The position numbers were made by a program, and so were the translations under genes. From Eremochloa ophiuroides (lineage: Eukaryota > Streptophyta > Magnoliopsida > Poales > Poaceae), in assembly GCA_038502445.1 (NCBI GenBank), contig JAHLJS010000007.1:75423649-75487648 (forward strand): DNA of 64,000 bases, given 5' to 3'. The notes below the pieces were generated by a model. It was not told the origin of the DNA. It did no database searches and worked only from the letters and a program-made list of their open reading frames with translations. Below are positions 35,702 to 47,686 of this stretch, in pieces; the first letter of the stretch is position 1, and each line of letters begins with the position of its first letter.

Positions 35702-38700
35702 CAGGGTTTTTTATACCGACCGAAATCCGGTTACCGCCGGCCGGCGGTAACGGTATACCGGCCGGTATAAACGGTAACCGGCCGAATTCGAAATCGAATT
35801 CAAACTCACAGCTTAATTGGTTTTAGACCGGTATACCGGCCGGTATAAACGGTAACCGGCCGGTATAAACGGTAACCGGTCAAAACCAGCTGATTTTCTT
35901 TTTTTTAATGCAGAAAACAAATGTTTTTTGAATGGCCTTTGCACATAATGAGGTATAAACACCATACATTTCAGGGATAAATAGTGCCGTAGCAATACAT
36001 AGGGCATACACATACTTATATTGTATCAATACATAAGGCACATCAAAGTCATCAATACATAGTATCATATAAATAGCATATTCTTAGTCTCATACACGAA
36101 CAAATGTGATAGTCATCGGCATAGGCATAATCAACGTTGTATGAAGTATGGAAAGGCCCGCATGCTGCAAGACATCTGATATTCGGCGGTGGACATCAAA
36201 GCGATACCTCGCAGTCTAAGTAACTCGGCCTTAAAATCATTCCAAGATTGGCCCGTCTATGCCGCTGTTGTCTCCCATTCTTGAACTAACATAGCGTAAA
36301 AATAGGGGTCTTCCCATTCATACACCCATCTGGTCGCAGGTTGCGTGGTAATGTCAGGAATGTGATAGTTATAGCTTGCCTGGGAGGTATCACTGTACGA
36401 GGAAGAAGAATGCTGCGGAGTGTCGTAGTCTGTAGGTGCATAAACAGTCCTCTGCGACTCCGGTTGTCCATGCTCGCGGTCCTGAGTAGCATGCGTGAAC
36501 TGGGTCTCGCCTGCAAAAAAACCATTATTAATAGTTTAAAAGTCATACACAGAAACAATTGTGCGTATGTAGGTGCAATGGATACCTGTGAAACGAAGAC
36601 CACCACCTCCACCAGAACCACTACCACCAGCACCAAACCCACTGCCACCACCACCACCACTACCAGAACCACTACCACCAGCAGCACCACCAGCACCATC
36701 ACCATCACCATCACCATCACCATCACCATCACTGCCACCGTCACTGTCGTCATCAGAACCGTCATCAGTTGAGCTGCTATCCTGAGACTCCTGATACGGT
36801 GGACTACGCTGAGCCTCATCCTCAGTTTCAGTGTCACTGGTCACTTGCTTTTTATTTCCGCGTTGACGCTTGGGGTCACCCTTCTTAGGCGGCATCTGCA
36901 TCTTCCTCTTCCCGAGGTGACTATCACCCACATGTCTACGGGCTCAATCACTGATGGAATCATCTCCCGTGGCCTGACGTAGATCTTGGGCATCTATGTG
37001 GTCACTACGAGCACAAACAAATAAATCACATAAATAAAATGGATATACATAATATGAAAGCCAGACAGAGACACACATTATACCTGACAATATGTGATGG
37101 CATAGGGGCGTCTACTTCGTCATCATCCTCATCAAGAACTGGTGCCTGGTTTGATCTACCATACTCCATCCATTGCCTAACTGGATTGTTCGAGTCATAG
37201 AATGAGACTTCGGCGAACTTGTCAATGAAATCTTCGTCATCATGCAGTGGCGGTCCAGAGATATCCGCTAGTCGCAGCCGAAGATTGTAGTTGACATACA
37301 CAAGCTTGTTTAGTTTTTTGTGGGACAACCGATTGCGAACCTTCGTATGAAGCAAGGCAAAAGTACTCCAATTCCGCTCGCATCCACTGGAGAAGATACA
37401 TTGTGCAACAAGCCGCAAAGCAAGACGCTGCAAATTTAGAGTTTGACTACCAAATATCATCCACCAGGCCGCTGCAAGTGTAACACATTATGTTAGATAT
37501 ATATTCCACGAGAGCAAAGCATCAAGGGTAGAGAAGTGCTCTTAGGCTCTTACATGGGCTAGTCCTTGGATCCGCTGCCATTTTCATAGCGAGTTCGGAG
37601 CCAAACTCACCAAGCTTCTGTCGAAAAATCTCTGCCTCTTGTAAAGCCTGCATGGCGCTCTGCAAATCCGTCATGCGCGAAAATGTATCTTTTAGACCAT
37701 TAAACATTGTTGGAGTTGGATCCATTTTATATGCGTACTTTGGATTTAGGACAGCAGCTGCAACACATGACAAATGCCAAACAAGGGAACGGTAAGTATT
37801 CATTTCATGGAGCTTGCTAAGTAAATATAATTCATGATCGTACCTGAACCCACATACGTGTCAATGTACACTTCAGTAATCCTGTTGTCCATAATCTGTC
37901 GATACTCATTCCATGTCTGCTTATTTCTTCCAAAGACAGACTCCATCTCCATTTTGCAAGTCTGGTAGGCATACACTACATCACACATGTTAGGCTGCTT
38001 GTCTTGATCAGCGAAGCGGAGGGACTTATAAATTGGTTGAACTGTTTTGATGATGTATTCCAGTCCCTCCCACCACTGGATACTTGATAACCTTGAATGA
38101 GCAAAGCGACCGTCTTCACATTTTATCCACTTGCTTTGCAGAAATTCAGGAGAAGACATCCACTGCATGAACTTGTCACGTTTCCGGTGAAAGCTCTCTA
38201 GGAACATGTAGTTGGTCCCAAATCTAGTAACATTCCACTTGACCAACTCACCACCGATTGCCTTCCTCATCATTGCATTCAACTGAGCATGGTTGTGCAA
38301 AAAGGTTGAGATTCGCTTGCATGTTGCGATTGTACCTGCATGTTCGGGCCTTTCACCAATATCCTTCAACATCAAGTTGATGGTGTGTGCAAGGCATGGC
38401 GTCCAAGCAATATGAGCATAATGGTTCCCCAGTATCTTGCAAGCTTTTTTGTAGTTGGCGCCATTGTCGGTCACCACATGTACGACATGCTCGGCGCCAA
38501 TCTCTTCAACAACCTTACGAATTTCCTGAAAAATAACCACAACAGTTTTTACAAATGTGACGTAAATCACAATATTATAAATAGTATGAACCTAACAACA
38601 TGTTCAGAAGCTACCTGGTATAAATAATTGGCATCTTGACTTCGCCCAGTTGCATTAACAGATTTATGAAACCATGTGACCCCATTGCAATAAATCAGGA

Positions 38701-40548
38701 AGTTGATGACACTCATTCTAGTGGGGCCAGTCCAAGAATCACACATCAACGTCACGCCAAAGTTGGTCCATTCCTTCTGAAACTTTGCGTACCTAGCCTT
38801 CAAGTCTTTCTCGTTCTCATCTAGGTACTTGCCATCGATATCCCTTCCAGTAGGTTACACAATGCCTTCACCTGTAAGCAGAAGCCATTCGTGAGAATAC
38901 ATAAAGATAGAAACGTCAAAATTGAGAGGGATGACTCTGAAAGTTGTACTAACCCCACTTTTGTGTCTCTCTCACCGCACTTATGAAGTACGGATTGTCG
39001 GCCTGTCGTCCTGGGATTCCTGCAACATGGAAAAATTTCTCCAAGCTTTCCCAATAGCTTCCTTTGCATTCTTCCCCTTCTGCGTCCAAGACCCTGTATC
39101 AATCCTTGATTGGACCATTCCTCTCCTCCTACCGGCTGCCAAATTGTAGTCCTGCAGAACCACAGGAGTCTCCCTCTGTGATCTTGCTCTTCGAAACATC
39201 CTTTGCAAAGGATTCCCACCCTGTGAACCACTACCCCCTCCACGGTCGTAATTACCTCCTCTCTGTTGCACCCTCTGCTCGTACTCATATTCTGCTCTCG
39301 ACTGATTAAGTGCTTGCTGGAGCTGCTCCTCATATTCATCATCACCAAGTGGATGGTTACCCTCCGCTGCAGCCTTCTCTCTTGCCAACTTTTGTCGAGA
39401 CCGGTCAGAAGTTGTCTTTTTAGTTCTGTCAAGATCACGTTGAAAGTACTCACGCACATCATCTGGCACGCTTCTGCAATGCACCACCTGCGACCCGCGA
39501 CCGGCTAAATGTTCTTTGAATCTTGTTGCACTACCACCTCCTTTCATCGTATGACAGTAGTTGCACCTCCACCCAGGAGAAAGGTTTTCACCATGCTCCC
39601 ATACAATGTCTTTTCCTCTGCCTGACATTGTGCACCTGCATGAATGGACAACACAAACTAATCAATCACATAGATTAAATCTACGTAAATAAGTGGCTAA
39701 GTCACAACCTTCCACCTAAATAAAATTTACCTAAACAATATAAACCTAAAATATACATCAGTATATACCTAAAATATACATCAGTATTAGCACACCTACA
39801 ACCTAAAATATACATCAAACCTAAAATCCTAAACCAAATCCTATCAACATCCTAAACATAACCCTAACTAATAACCTAAACACACCATAAATCCTACTAA
39901 AATCCTTAATCAAATTACCACTGCACCCTAGATCAATAGATAACTACTTTCTATTCCAAATCCTAAAGCTAATCCTACTAAAAATGCTCAAGGAAAAAAA
40001 GGAAACAACCTTACCTGCCGAAACCGGCGAAACCGCGCGGTTACCGGTTGAAACCGGCCGAGAAACCGGTGCAACCGCCCGGTACCCGGAGGATCCGCGC
40101 GCGCTTCAGTATCCCGGTCTTACCGACCAGTATACCGGTCCTACCAGCCGGTAAGAAAGCGGCGGCGAGCGGACGAGCGGGGAGGCGGCGGTTTCGGCTG
40201 CTGCGGCGCGGAGGGGGGAAATGGGGGGTGGCTCTGCCCCCCCCCGTGACCCAGGGTGCCGTTTTGTGCCCGTTCGGGCCTAATGGGCCTAACGGGCCTT
40301 AATGGGCCTTTTTTTTTTACTTCGGGACTTCGAAAAAAATTCTAAATGTAGTCAAATTTGAAAAATTTTGACACCATTGGAATCTATAAATCATGAAGTA
40401 TTTTTAGGAATTTTTTTACCATTTTTTCCTCCAATTTAAAATTTGAAATTTCGGTTTTTTCAAACCGGCCGGTACCGGTACCGGTCCGGACCGGTATTAC
40501 CGGTAACCGGCCGGTTACCGCGGTATTCCGTCGGTAAAAAAAACCCTA
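35702..40548 (-). mobile_element. hAT transposon, copy 2 (inside kinase exon 1)
   Basis: The left end is CAGGGTTTTTTATACC at 35702. The right end AAAACCCT-A at 40548 has its last base changed from G. The element is flanked by a perfect 8-bp duplication ATACCGGG (35694-35701 and 40549-40556). It is nearly identical to the inner part of copy 1 (8233-13050) and lies in the same orientation about 27.5 kb away. Confidence 0.95.
36131..39628 (-). pseudogene. hAT transposase, copy 2 (nonsense and frameshift)
   Basis: It has the same domain order as copy 1: BED finger from ATG 39628 (MSGRGKDIVW, GWRCNYCHTM), DUF659 blocks (TLMCDSWTG; TDNGANYKKAC; TPCLAHTINLMLKDIG), and the hAT dimerisation block (SSGCERNWSTF). 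A Gly/Asp tail and a Trp-rich C-terminus end at TGA 36131. The lesions differ from copy 1. There is a TAA at 38855-38857 where copy 1 has TCA, and a 1-bp deletion near 39031-39042 (GKAW then frame change). The CGA codon that is TGA in copy 1 is intact here. The C-terminus is a few residues longer than in copy 1 because TAC replaces TAG. Confidence 0.88.
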
Positions 40549-40788
40549 ATACCGGGAGCGTTGCCTCCGCCGCCGGCGGCGGCTTGAGGTGGCTCTTCTT
40601 GCTGCTGCTGTGACGGCGGTGGCAGAGGAAGGCGACGAGGAGGCAGGGCACCGCGACGGCGAGCGAGGTCCCGGCGACGACGAGCAGCGCGACGAGCGGG
40701 GTGTCCATGGCGTGGCGCAGGTGTTGATTGGCTGTTGCGTGGAAGACGTACGGGGCGGGAGTGGAGGAGAGAACGAAGTCGTCCGTGG

Positions 40789-40909
40789 AGTCAACTGTGT
40801 CGTGGCGGGCCCCAGCAGTTGACTTCGTCGTTCAAAACGACGGTGTCACCGTGGTTGGCAATGGCGGACCTGGACGGTGACTTGGACTGATGACTGCTAG
40901 TGGAGTCAA
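40789..40909. promoter_or_regulatory. W-box cores upstream of the kinase start
   Basis: Three TTGACT/AGTCAA cores lie at 40789-40794, 40819-40824 and 40904-40909, within 80-200 bp upstream of the ATG at 40708. TTGAC(C/T) is the core bound by WRKY factors and is common in stress-induced RLK promoters. Function is inferred; single cores are frequent by chance. Confidence 0.35.
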
Positions 40910-41052
40910 GTTTCCACATTATTGCTTTTGTTTTCCACGTCCTGCTTTAGAATTCCCCCTTTTAAAAAGTTGCCCTTTATTTGCACGTCTCGCAAACATC
41001 CCAGAGATTGGCGTTATTCCTCGACAAAACTCAAATCTAAATTTTTTACTTA

Positions 41053-41298
41053 ATCCATCCTAAATCCGTTCTAAATTATAAGTAGTTTGACTTTTGCAAC
41101 TCTATGTTTGAACACTCATCTTATTCAAAAAATTACGTAAAAATAGTTAAATTTAACTTATTCTTAAATAACTTCAATTAATAAATCAGGTCATAATAAA
41201 AAAATATTATACCTTATAAAATTTTTTGAATAAGATGATTAGTCAAACTTAGAGAAAAAAAAAATCAAACGACTCATAAATTAAAACGGAAGAAATAC
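41053..41298. mobile_element. Stowaway-like MITE
   Basis: This AT-rich element has inverted ends (CCGTTCTAAATTATAAGTAG / TAAATTAAAACGG) and TA on both sides (41051-41052 and 41299-41300). Mirrored internal phrases (TCTTATTCAAAAAATT / AATTTTTTGAATAAGA) confirm the inverted structure. It belongs to the Tc1/mariner-related MITE class. Confidence 0.65.
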
Positions 41299-41461
41299 TA
41301 TCCTAAGTCTCCATGAGCAACTCCCAAATACAACTTCCCTCCATGAATTAACATGGATAACCTAATACTCGTCATGTCCGGCTACATAATTTTCGTGGTT
41401 GCTGCCTCAGCTTATAAGAGATACTTGTTTAAAAAGAAGCATTGATTTTCGATAAAAAGTA

Positions 41462-41694
41462 CTCCTTCTGATCAAAATTAAAATTCGTTTGACTTTTCTA
41501 ACTCTAACTATGACCCTTTGTCTTATTCAAAATATTTATATAAAAAGAGTTAAATTTAAATTATTATTGAAAACTTTCATTAATAAAACAAGCAATAACC
41601 AAATAAAGTGATATTTTACATAAATTTTTAAATAAAACATGTGGTCCTCGAAACAAGAAAAACTCAAATACCTTATAAACTAGAACAAATTTAG
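41462..41694. mobile_element. Stowaway-like MITE, decayed
   Basis: It is bounded by TA (41460-41461 and 41695-41696). The ends CTCCTTCTGATC.. and ..CTAGAACAAATTTAG are diverged inverted repeats with the same interior style as the element at 41053 (GTTTGACTTTTCTAAC, CTTATTCAAAATATT). Confidence 0.45.
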
Positions 41695-41729
41695 TAGTGC
41701 TTTCTAGATTACGTAGGGTATGTCCTCCG

Positions 41730-42547
41730 TCCGGATGTCCGGCGCAGCATGCGCGTCAGGATGCGCGCGCGTCAAGCCAACTGCCCCCATCCCACATAAG
41801 AACTGGAGTACAGTACGTTCCTTGCTTTTTAAAGTTTAAAAAGTTCTAACTTCTAAACCAAATATCATAATTAAAATTCGAATGCATCATCGTGTTTCTT
41901 GTAATAACTTCAAAACAAGATCCCACATGGACATATTTTAATAACTTTTTTTTAGCATATACAATATTTTAATATACTTTTGCAACATTCATACAAAATA
42001 CCTGTAATAATTCTAAAACTACTGAAACATTGGATACGTACTTTTGCAACACGCGTGTTTCACCCCGCTATCAAGCAAAGGAGGTAAAGGACGAAGATGA
42101 GCACGCGGGCAGTGGGACCATGACGATTGCTGAGAAGATGGGAGGTCGCGCGAGATAAGACGGAGAATGATCGCTGCCAGTGACGGACCTCCCAATCCGA
42201 CCAATGGACATGAAACATGCATCTAAAACACTCTAGAACACCATATCTAATTTTGAAACATCCAAATGTAAACACTTCCAACATGTATATGAAACTGCTG
42301 GAACACTCGAAATAAGTGCATGAAACATTTGAAAAAAAACACATGTAAAATATTTAAAAGTTATTTTACAAACATATGCAACATTCAGATAAAATAATTA
42401 CAACATTACATGTGAAAATATATATGAAATATCTAGATAAACACTTGCAAATTAAATAAAATATTTAAAAAACGAGATAAAATATTAGAAACATATGTCC
42501 TCAGCAATCATATGAGAAACATACCTTAGAACATACCGGACGTCCTC
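41730..42547. mobile_element. MULE-like non-autonomous repeat
   Basis: GGATGTCCGG near 41732 and its inverse CCGGACGTCC near 42537 could be short TIRs. The interior is full of TGAAACATTTGAAA / CAACATTCAGATAAA phrases typical of a common grass Mutator-like MITE. No clear target duplication is seen. Confidence 0.35.
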
Positions 42548-42570
42548 TCACGCTTCCCCAGCCCACGGGA

Positions 42571-42935
42571 CTTCTTGCTTTTTTTTTTCTTTTCTTTTCT
42601 TTTCTTCACATTCATTTATTTCCTCTTTTCCTTTTTTTCTTTTTCTTTTATTTCTTCTATTTGTTTTTCATTTTTCTTTTAATTTCTTTGTTCTATTATT
42701 CTTTTTATTTTTTAAATCTTCTTTATTTTCTTTTATTTTCATCATTTTCAATTTTCCTATATTTCCTTTTATTTTCTATTTATTTTTCTTCTTTCCTTTC
42801 CTTTCTTTTTTATTTTTGTTTTATTTTTGATTTTTATTGTATGTTTTTCATTTACCTTTTCCTTTCATTTATTTATTTATTTATTTTCCTTTCTTTTCTT
42901 CTATTTATATTTATATTTTTACTTTTTTATTTACA
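42571..42935. repeat. pyrimidine-rich low-complexity tract
   Basis: This tract of about 365 bp is almost only T with TTTC/TTTA interruptions. The open frame across it is a poly-Phe/Leu artefact. Confidence 0.85.
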
Positions 42936-43370
42936 GATACATATAATAACGTAGTATACATATTATGTGCTACACATGATGTATCTCTTTAGTGTTTAAG
43001 TACTCCTCCGTACCGTATTACTTGTCATTTTATACAATGACACGGTGTCGGTGCTAGTTTTGGCGGGCTAACACCGGCTAGTAAATATGTGTTTTGCGGT
43101 TGAGGCTACGGATGGTGTGTAAGGGGGAACACAGGGATTATACTGGTTCAGGCCAAGCAAGCCCTACGTCCAGTGGAGAGGAGAGTCGTGTTGCCTTGCA
43201 CCGGGGTGCTTGTAGTAGGGGGTTACAAGCTAGGCGAGAGAGGGAAGCGCTCCCAGCTCTCTGAGTGTGTCGAAGTGTTTACAACTCGTTTGCTATGGGT
43301 ACGTTTGTGTGGGTGAGAACTTAGAACTTGTCCGTCGTTCTCCGTCGTTCTAAAGCTGGCCTCTGCTCTC

Positions 43371-43380
43371 CCTTTATAGT
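43371..43380 (-). promoter_or_regulatory. TATA box in 3' LTR
   Basis: The minus strand reads ACTATAAAGG. The tandem repeats lie upstream of it in transcription direction (U3). Confidence 0.5.
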
Positions 43381-43894
43381 CGCAAGGGAGAGGCAGGGGC
43401 AGCTACGTATTTTACAGTGAGGAGTTGATGTTCCCCGTTTGACTATGCAGCTACTGCCTTTTCTCCGCGTCTCTGGGGCATAGCTGTCGTAATTCGCACG
43501 ATCTTGGTGGGTTCCAAGGTGGGAACAGTCGTCTGACTATGTCATGTCGGCCCGGATGGAAGGCGTGCTCGTCCTTTCGAGTGGACAGCGCAGTAGGCGC
43601 TTTTCCTGTTCTTGCGTAGCCTGTCGTCAAGCGCTTGGACTGTCACAGTCGGAGTTGATAGGTCCCGGCGGAAAATGGGGCGGCGCACCGTAGACCGTAC
43701 CGTGGAGGACAGGTGTATGGCCGTCAGGGGCGTGCGAAGCACAGTCGCGTCGAGAGTCTCGCCTGATGGGACAGTGCTTGTAAAGTGGTCAGAGAGATCT
43801 CTTGTGGTCCAAGATTGCTCCGCTGACATCACCTGCGCCTTGGATGCCTTTTGCGAGTTTGCGCTCGAGGGGGATAGGGAAGCTCGGGTGAATC

Positions 43895-45415
43895 GGAGAT
43901 TTGGGGCGCCGAGGGTGCCGCTCTCCCGAGCTCTCCCGAGGAGACTCGGGCGAGTCGGAGATTTGGGCGCCGTGGGTGCCGCTCGCCCGAGCTCTCCCGA
44001 GGAGGCTCGGGCGAATCGGAGGTTTGGGCGCCGAGGATGCCGCTCTCCCGAGCTCTCCCGAGGAGGCTCGGGCACTCGGGCTGCTCTCCCGAGCTCTTAC
44101 CGAGGAGACTCGGGCGAGTCGGAGACTTGGGCGCCGAGGACGCCGCCTCCCGAGCTCTCCCGAGGAGGCTCGGGCGAATCGGAGACTTGGGCGCCGAGGA
44201 GTGCTGTCCCGAGGAGGCTCGGGCGAATCGGAGGCTTGGGCGCCGAGGACGCCGCTCTCCCGAGCTCTCCCGACGAGGCTCGGGCGAATCGGAGGTTTGG
44301 GCGCCGGGGGTGCCACTCTCCCGAGCTCTCCCGGGGAGGCTCGGGCGCTCGGGGCGCTCTCCCGAGCTCTCCCGAGGAGACTCGGGCGAGTCGGAGAATT
44401 GGGCGCCGTGGGTGCCGCTCGCCCGAGCTCTCCCGAGGAGGCTCGGGCGAATCGGAGGTTTGGGCGCCGAGGAGGCCGCTCTCCCGAGCTCTCCCGAGGA
44501 GGCTCGGGCGCTCGGGCTGTTCTCCCGAGCTCTTCCCGAGGAGACTCGGGCGAGTCGGAGACTTGGGCACCGAGGACGCCGCCTCCCGAGCTCTCCTGAG
44601 GAGGCTCGGGCGAATCGGAGACTTGGGCGCCCAGGATGCTGCTCTCCCGAGCTCTCCCGAGGAGGCTCGGGCGAATCGGAGACTTGGGCGCCGAGGAGTG
44701 CTGTCCCGAGGAGGCTCGGGCGAATCGGAGGCTTGGGCGCCGAGGACGCCGCTCTCCCGAGCTCTCCCGAGGAGGCTCGGGCGAATCGGAGGTTTGGGCG
44801 CCGGGGGTGCCGCTCTCCCGAGCTCTCCCGTGGAGGCTCGGGCGCTCGTGCCGCTCTCCCGAGCTCTCCCGAGGAGACTCGGGCGAGTCGGAGATTTGGG
44901 CGCCGTGGGTGCCGCTCGCCCGAGCTCTCCCGAGGAGGCTCGGGCGAATCGGAGGTTTGGGCGCCGAGGAGGCCGCTCTCCCGAGCTCTCCCGAGGAGGC
45001 TCGGGCGCTCGGGCTGTTCTCCCGAGCTCTTCCCGAGGAGATTCGAGCGAGTCGGAGACTTGGGCGCCGAGGACGCTGCCTCCCGAGCTCTCCCGAGGAG
45101 GCTCAGGCGAATCGGAGACTTGGGCGCCGAGGAGTGCTGTCCCGAGGAGGCTCGGGCGAATCGGAGGCTTGGGCGCCGAGGACGCCGCTCTCCCGAGCTC
45201 TCCCGAGGAGGCTCGGGCGAATCAGAGGTTTGGGCGCCGGGGAGTGCTGTCCCGAGGAGGCTCGGGCGAATCGGAGACTTGGGCGCCGAGGACGCCGCTC
45301 TCCCGAGCTCTCCCGAGGAGGCTCGGGCGAATCGGAGGTTTGGGCGCCGGGGACGCCGCTCTCCCGAGCTCTCCCGAGCAGGCTCGGGCGAATCGGAGCG
45401 AGCTCTCCCGAGGAG
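43895..45415. repeat. tandem array of a GC-rich repeat of about 61 bp, 3' LTR
   Basis: Units are built from CTCTCCCGAGCTCTCCCGAG, GAGGCTCGGGCGAATCGGAG and TTTGGGCGCCGAGG-type blocks, with shorter deletion variants (about 46 bp). Each unit includes the hairpin CCCGAG-GAGG-CTCGGG. The array is open in several frames on both strands, giving long but meaningless frames. Confidence 0.9.
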
Positions 45416-45555
45416 GCTGTCATTAGTGGAATGATGTCGTGGGCCTCTGTAGACGCGGCCTTCGTGGGTTTCCACTGGCCTTACTTGGGCCAGGCCAAGT
45501 TGGGAATGAGCTTTTTTGCATCGAAGTTGGGTACCCCTAACTTTGGTAACCGACA

Positions 45556-45568
45556 GTAGCCCCCGAGC
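45556..45568 (-). other. polypurine tract
   Basis: The minus strand reads GCTCGGGGGCTAC directly before the 3' LTR start, the usual place and composition for priming plus-strand synthesis in this group. Confidence 0.65.
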
Positions 45569-47686
45569 CTGTGGCGGAGTGAAGGCACTCCTCCACGGGT
45601 TCACGCTGGTTCTTCCTGTCAAAAAAGATAAAGTGCGGGTTGTTTTTTCCGGGGGGTGCGCGCGAGCGCACCCGCCGGGTGTAGCCCCCGAGGCTTTGGA
45701 GGGATGATATATCCCTTCAAAGGATTAGAATCGTGTTCGTTAGTCCTCGGGTGTTTTTCGATTTATTTAGGTGGGTTGTTTCCTTGGAAGCGGAGCCCCC
45801 GAGCCTCCCACCGTGTGGGAGATCGTTCGGTGGTCTTTCCAAGGTGCAGGGCAAGTTTCCGAGCCTCTGTTTTCGTATCGGAGATCGATCGGGTTCTTCC
45901 CTGTCTTTTTTTTAATTCGACCTTCACTCTCTTTTTTCGGGAAGAGGAAGGTTTGATCCTGCTCGACTTCCCCGCTGGGGCACGAGTCGGCATTTCCGGT
46001 GAGCTACAAACGGGTTGGTCCAAGTGGAGGTCCGTGCCCTATTCGTTAAGGGTCGGCTAGTGGCCTGAGCACACTCCAATTATTTCCCGAGGGTCAGTTA
46101 GTGGATGTCAGGTCCCTTCGATGGGTCCCGAGGGCATGATGCCTCCCACGGAGGGATTCCACGTAACTGACTCGCTACTGGGACTTGGACACAGCATGGG
46201 ATGTCCCTTGTGACGTTCCGGGCGTCGGGATACTGGCCGTTTTCGTGACCCATCCACTAGCTGTCCCTAACTCGATTTCCCTGGGGCGACTGTTCGAGCC
46301 TCGGAGGGCCAGTCTTCGATCCCCTAGGAACGTAACGAGCACCCGAGCCCGGGGTTTCTTCGTTGAGAAAACGTAGGTGGAATCGAGGCCTGCGGTTGTA
46401 ATGATTTGGCTCACCTTTTGAGGCGCGAAGCCTGACGGACGCGACGGTTCGGCTCAGTCGAGGCGGTTTGGGTGCGTGGTGATGGCGGGTCTCTTCCAAG
46501 CCGAGGTCGAGCTCCCTCCTCTGAACCTGCCGTGAAGAAGAAGCGGGCCATAGTGCTCTTGTAAAAATTAACCTTTGTGATGAAAGTTGAGGACTTAGCA
46601 TTTTTAGGGATGCCGTAGCCTCGGTGGTGTAGACAGAGCCAGAGCTGTGCCGGTCCGACCCGAGGGGTTCCCACTTTGTCGCGCACACAGCTAGGTATCT
46701 CAGAGAAGGCTCGAGTGAGATCGTTTTTTACTAAATTTCCCAAACGCCCGTCTCTCTTCTCGCACTCAGGCAAAATTCGCGAAATCTTTCTGGAGCGCAA
46801 GTTGACCCTCGGGCGGAGGGTGGTCAGTGGAGGTGCCGTAGCCCGGAGGCGTAGGCGATCTCACGGCTCGGCCTGCCCTGCCCTAAGAGTGTCCTTTTAC
46901 TTCTTTGGATCTCGCAAGTTTTGCTAGAGTGCAGAAAGGAGTTCGGCGTGGAATTTTCGAAAAAGCGATCGAAAAGGCGCAGAGAAAATTAGATCGTCAG
47001 TCCCCAAGCGTCCACCCCTCGTCCCGTACTTGAAAAACTCCATGAAATTGCCTCGAAGCGTAAGTCACCCGTCGGACGGTGGGTGGTGAGTGGAGGTGCC
47101 GTAGCCCGGAGGTGTAGGCGGTCTCGCGGCTCGGCCGGCCATGCCCTAAGGGTGTTCTCTTGCCTGTTCGGGTTTCACGGATTTTTTCAAGAGTGCTGGA
47201 GAGGTTCGGACGTAAGGGAGGTTTCAGTTTAAATCTCAAAATTCGTGATAATTAAAGAACGCTTATTTATCGATTCTGAGACCACAAATATGAACAAAGC
47301 TTGGAAGCTTAAGGGTAACTGTGACTTAGCTGCTCGAGCTACCAGCGTTGCGCTGGTGATGATCGTAGAGGCGGTGTCCCGCGCGGGGGGCGCCGGATTG
47401 GTCGGGTTGACGCGGATGCGCTTCCCCCGCCTAGTTCGGCGGGAGCGGCGCGTGGCGTTCCCTCTGTTTCCCTGAAACGGGTGGAGGTGTCGCCGGGGTC
47501 CCTTTCCCAGCCACCTGCTGGGCCGGGGTCAGGATGATGATGGCTCGGGGCTCAGGTTGGGCGGAGGTTCATCTCGAGGCCGAGGACAGTGGCCGCGAAC
47601 TCGAGGCTCCCGAACCGGAGCACCGCGCCAGCAGGAAGCGCAGGGACGTTGGCTGCCATCCGCAACCGGGATCAACACGCAAAAGG
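45569..47686 (-). other. non-coding interior of the LTR element
   Basis: No retroviral protein motif is visible in any frame. Two direct repeats of about 270 bp (about 46725-46990 and 46990-47235) share GGAGGTGCCGTAGCCCGGAG and CGGCTCGGCC. A weaker relative lies near 46600-46690. Short frames up to 143 codons have no recognisable domain. Confidence 0.7.

Larger units (their letters stand above)
33552..40708 (-). pseudogene. receptor-like protein kinase gene, split by hAT copy 2 and frameshifted
   Basis: This is a membrane-anchored serine/threonine kinase of the plant RLK/Pelle family. Exon 1 starts at ATG 40708 and encodes one membrane segment (LLVVAGTSLAVAVPCLLVAFL, residues about 8-28) followed by a basic stop-transfer stretch. 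It is interrupted after 40549 by the hAT element and resumes at 35693. Kinase motifs follow: GDGGFG loop, VAVKRL lysine, VLHRDVKSSN, LADFGLARIV. Exon 1 ends at 35043 before GTAAGT. Exon 2 (33909-33552) starts in YVAPEIW and runs to ISGCGN-stop. Counting one 8-bp duplication, coding bases sum to 1,169, one short of 390 codons. The missing base is between 35428 and 35429, in the EFRA-(E)-LEVLG region. There is no signal peptide or LRR domain; the extracellular part is minimal. Confidence 0.88.
43046..45555 (-). repeat. 3' LTR of the non-autonomous element (2,510 bp)
   Basis: It starts TGTCGGTGCT and ends GGTAACCGACA. It is about 410 bp longer than the 5' LTR because it has more tandem-repeat units. 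Confidence 0.93.

Noticed and set aside
35060..35770. 236-codon plus-strand frame
   Set aside because: It is antisense to the GC-rich kinase exon, which has all kinase motifs on the minus strand.
42661..42954. 97-codon Phe/Leu-rich frame resembling a membrane protein
   Set aside because: It is a pyrimidine-rich low-complexity tract; hydrophobic codons follow from T content.
43612..45622. Open frames of up to 604 codons on both strands
   Set aside because: They run through the GC-rich tandem array of the LTR and consist of the same period translated in different frames. There is no domain and the mirror strand is equally open.
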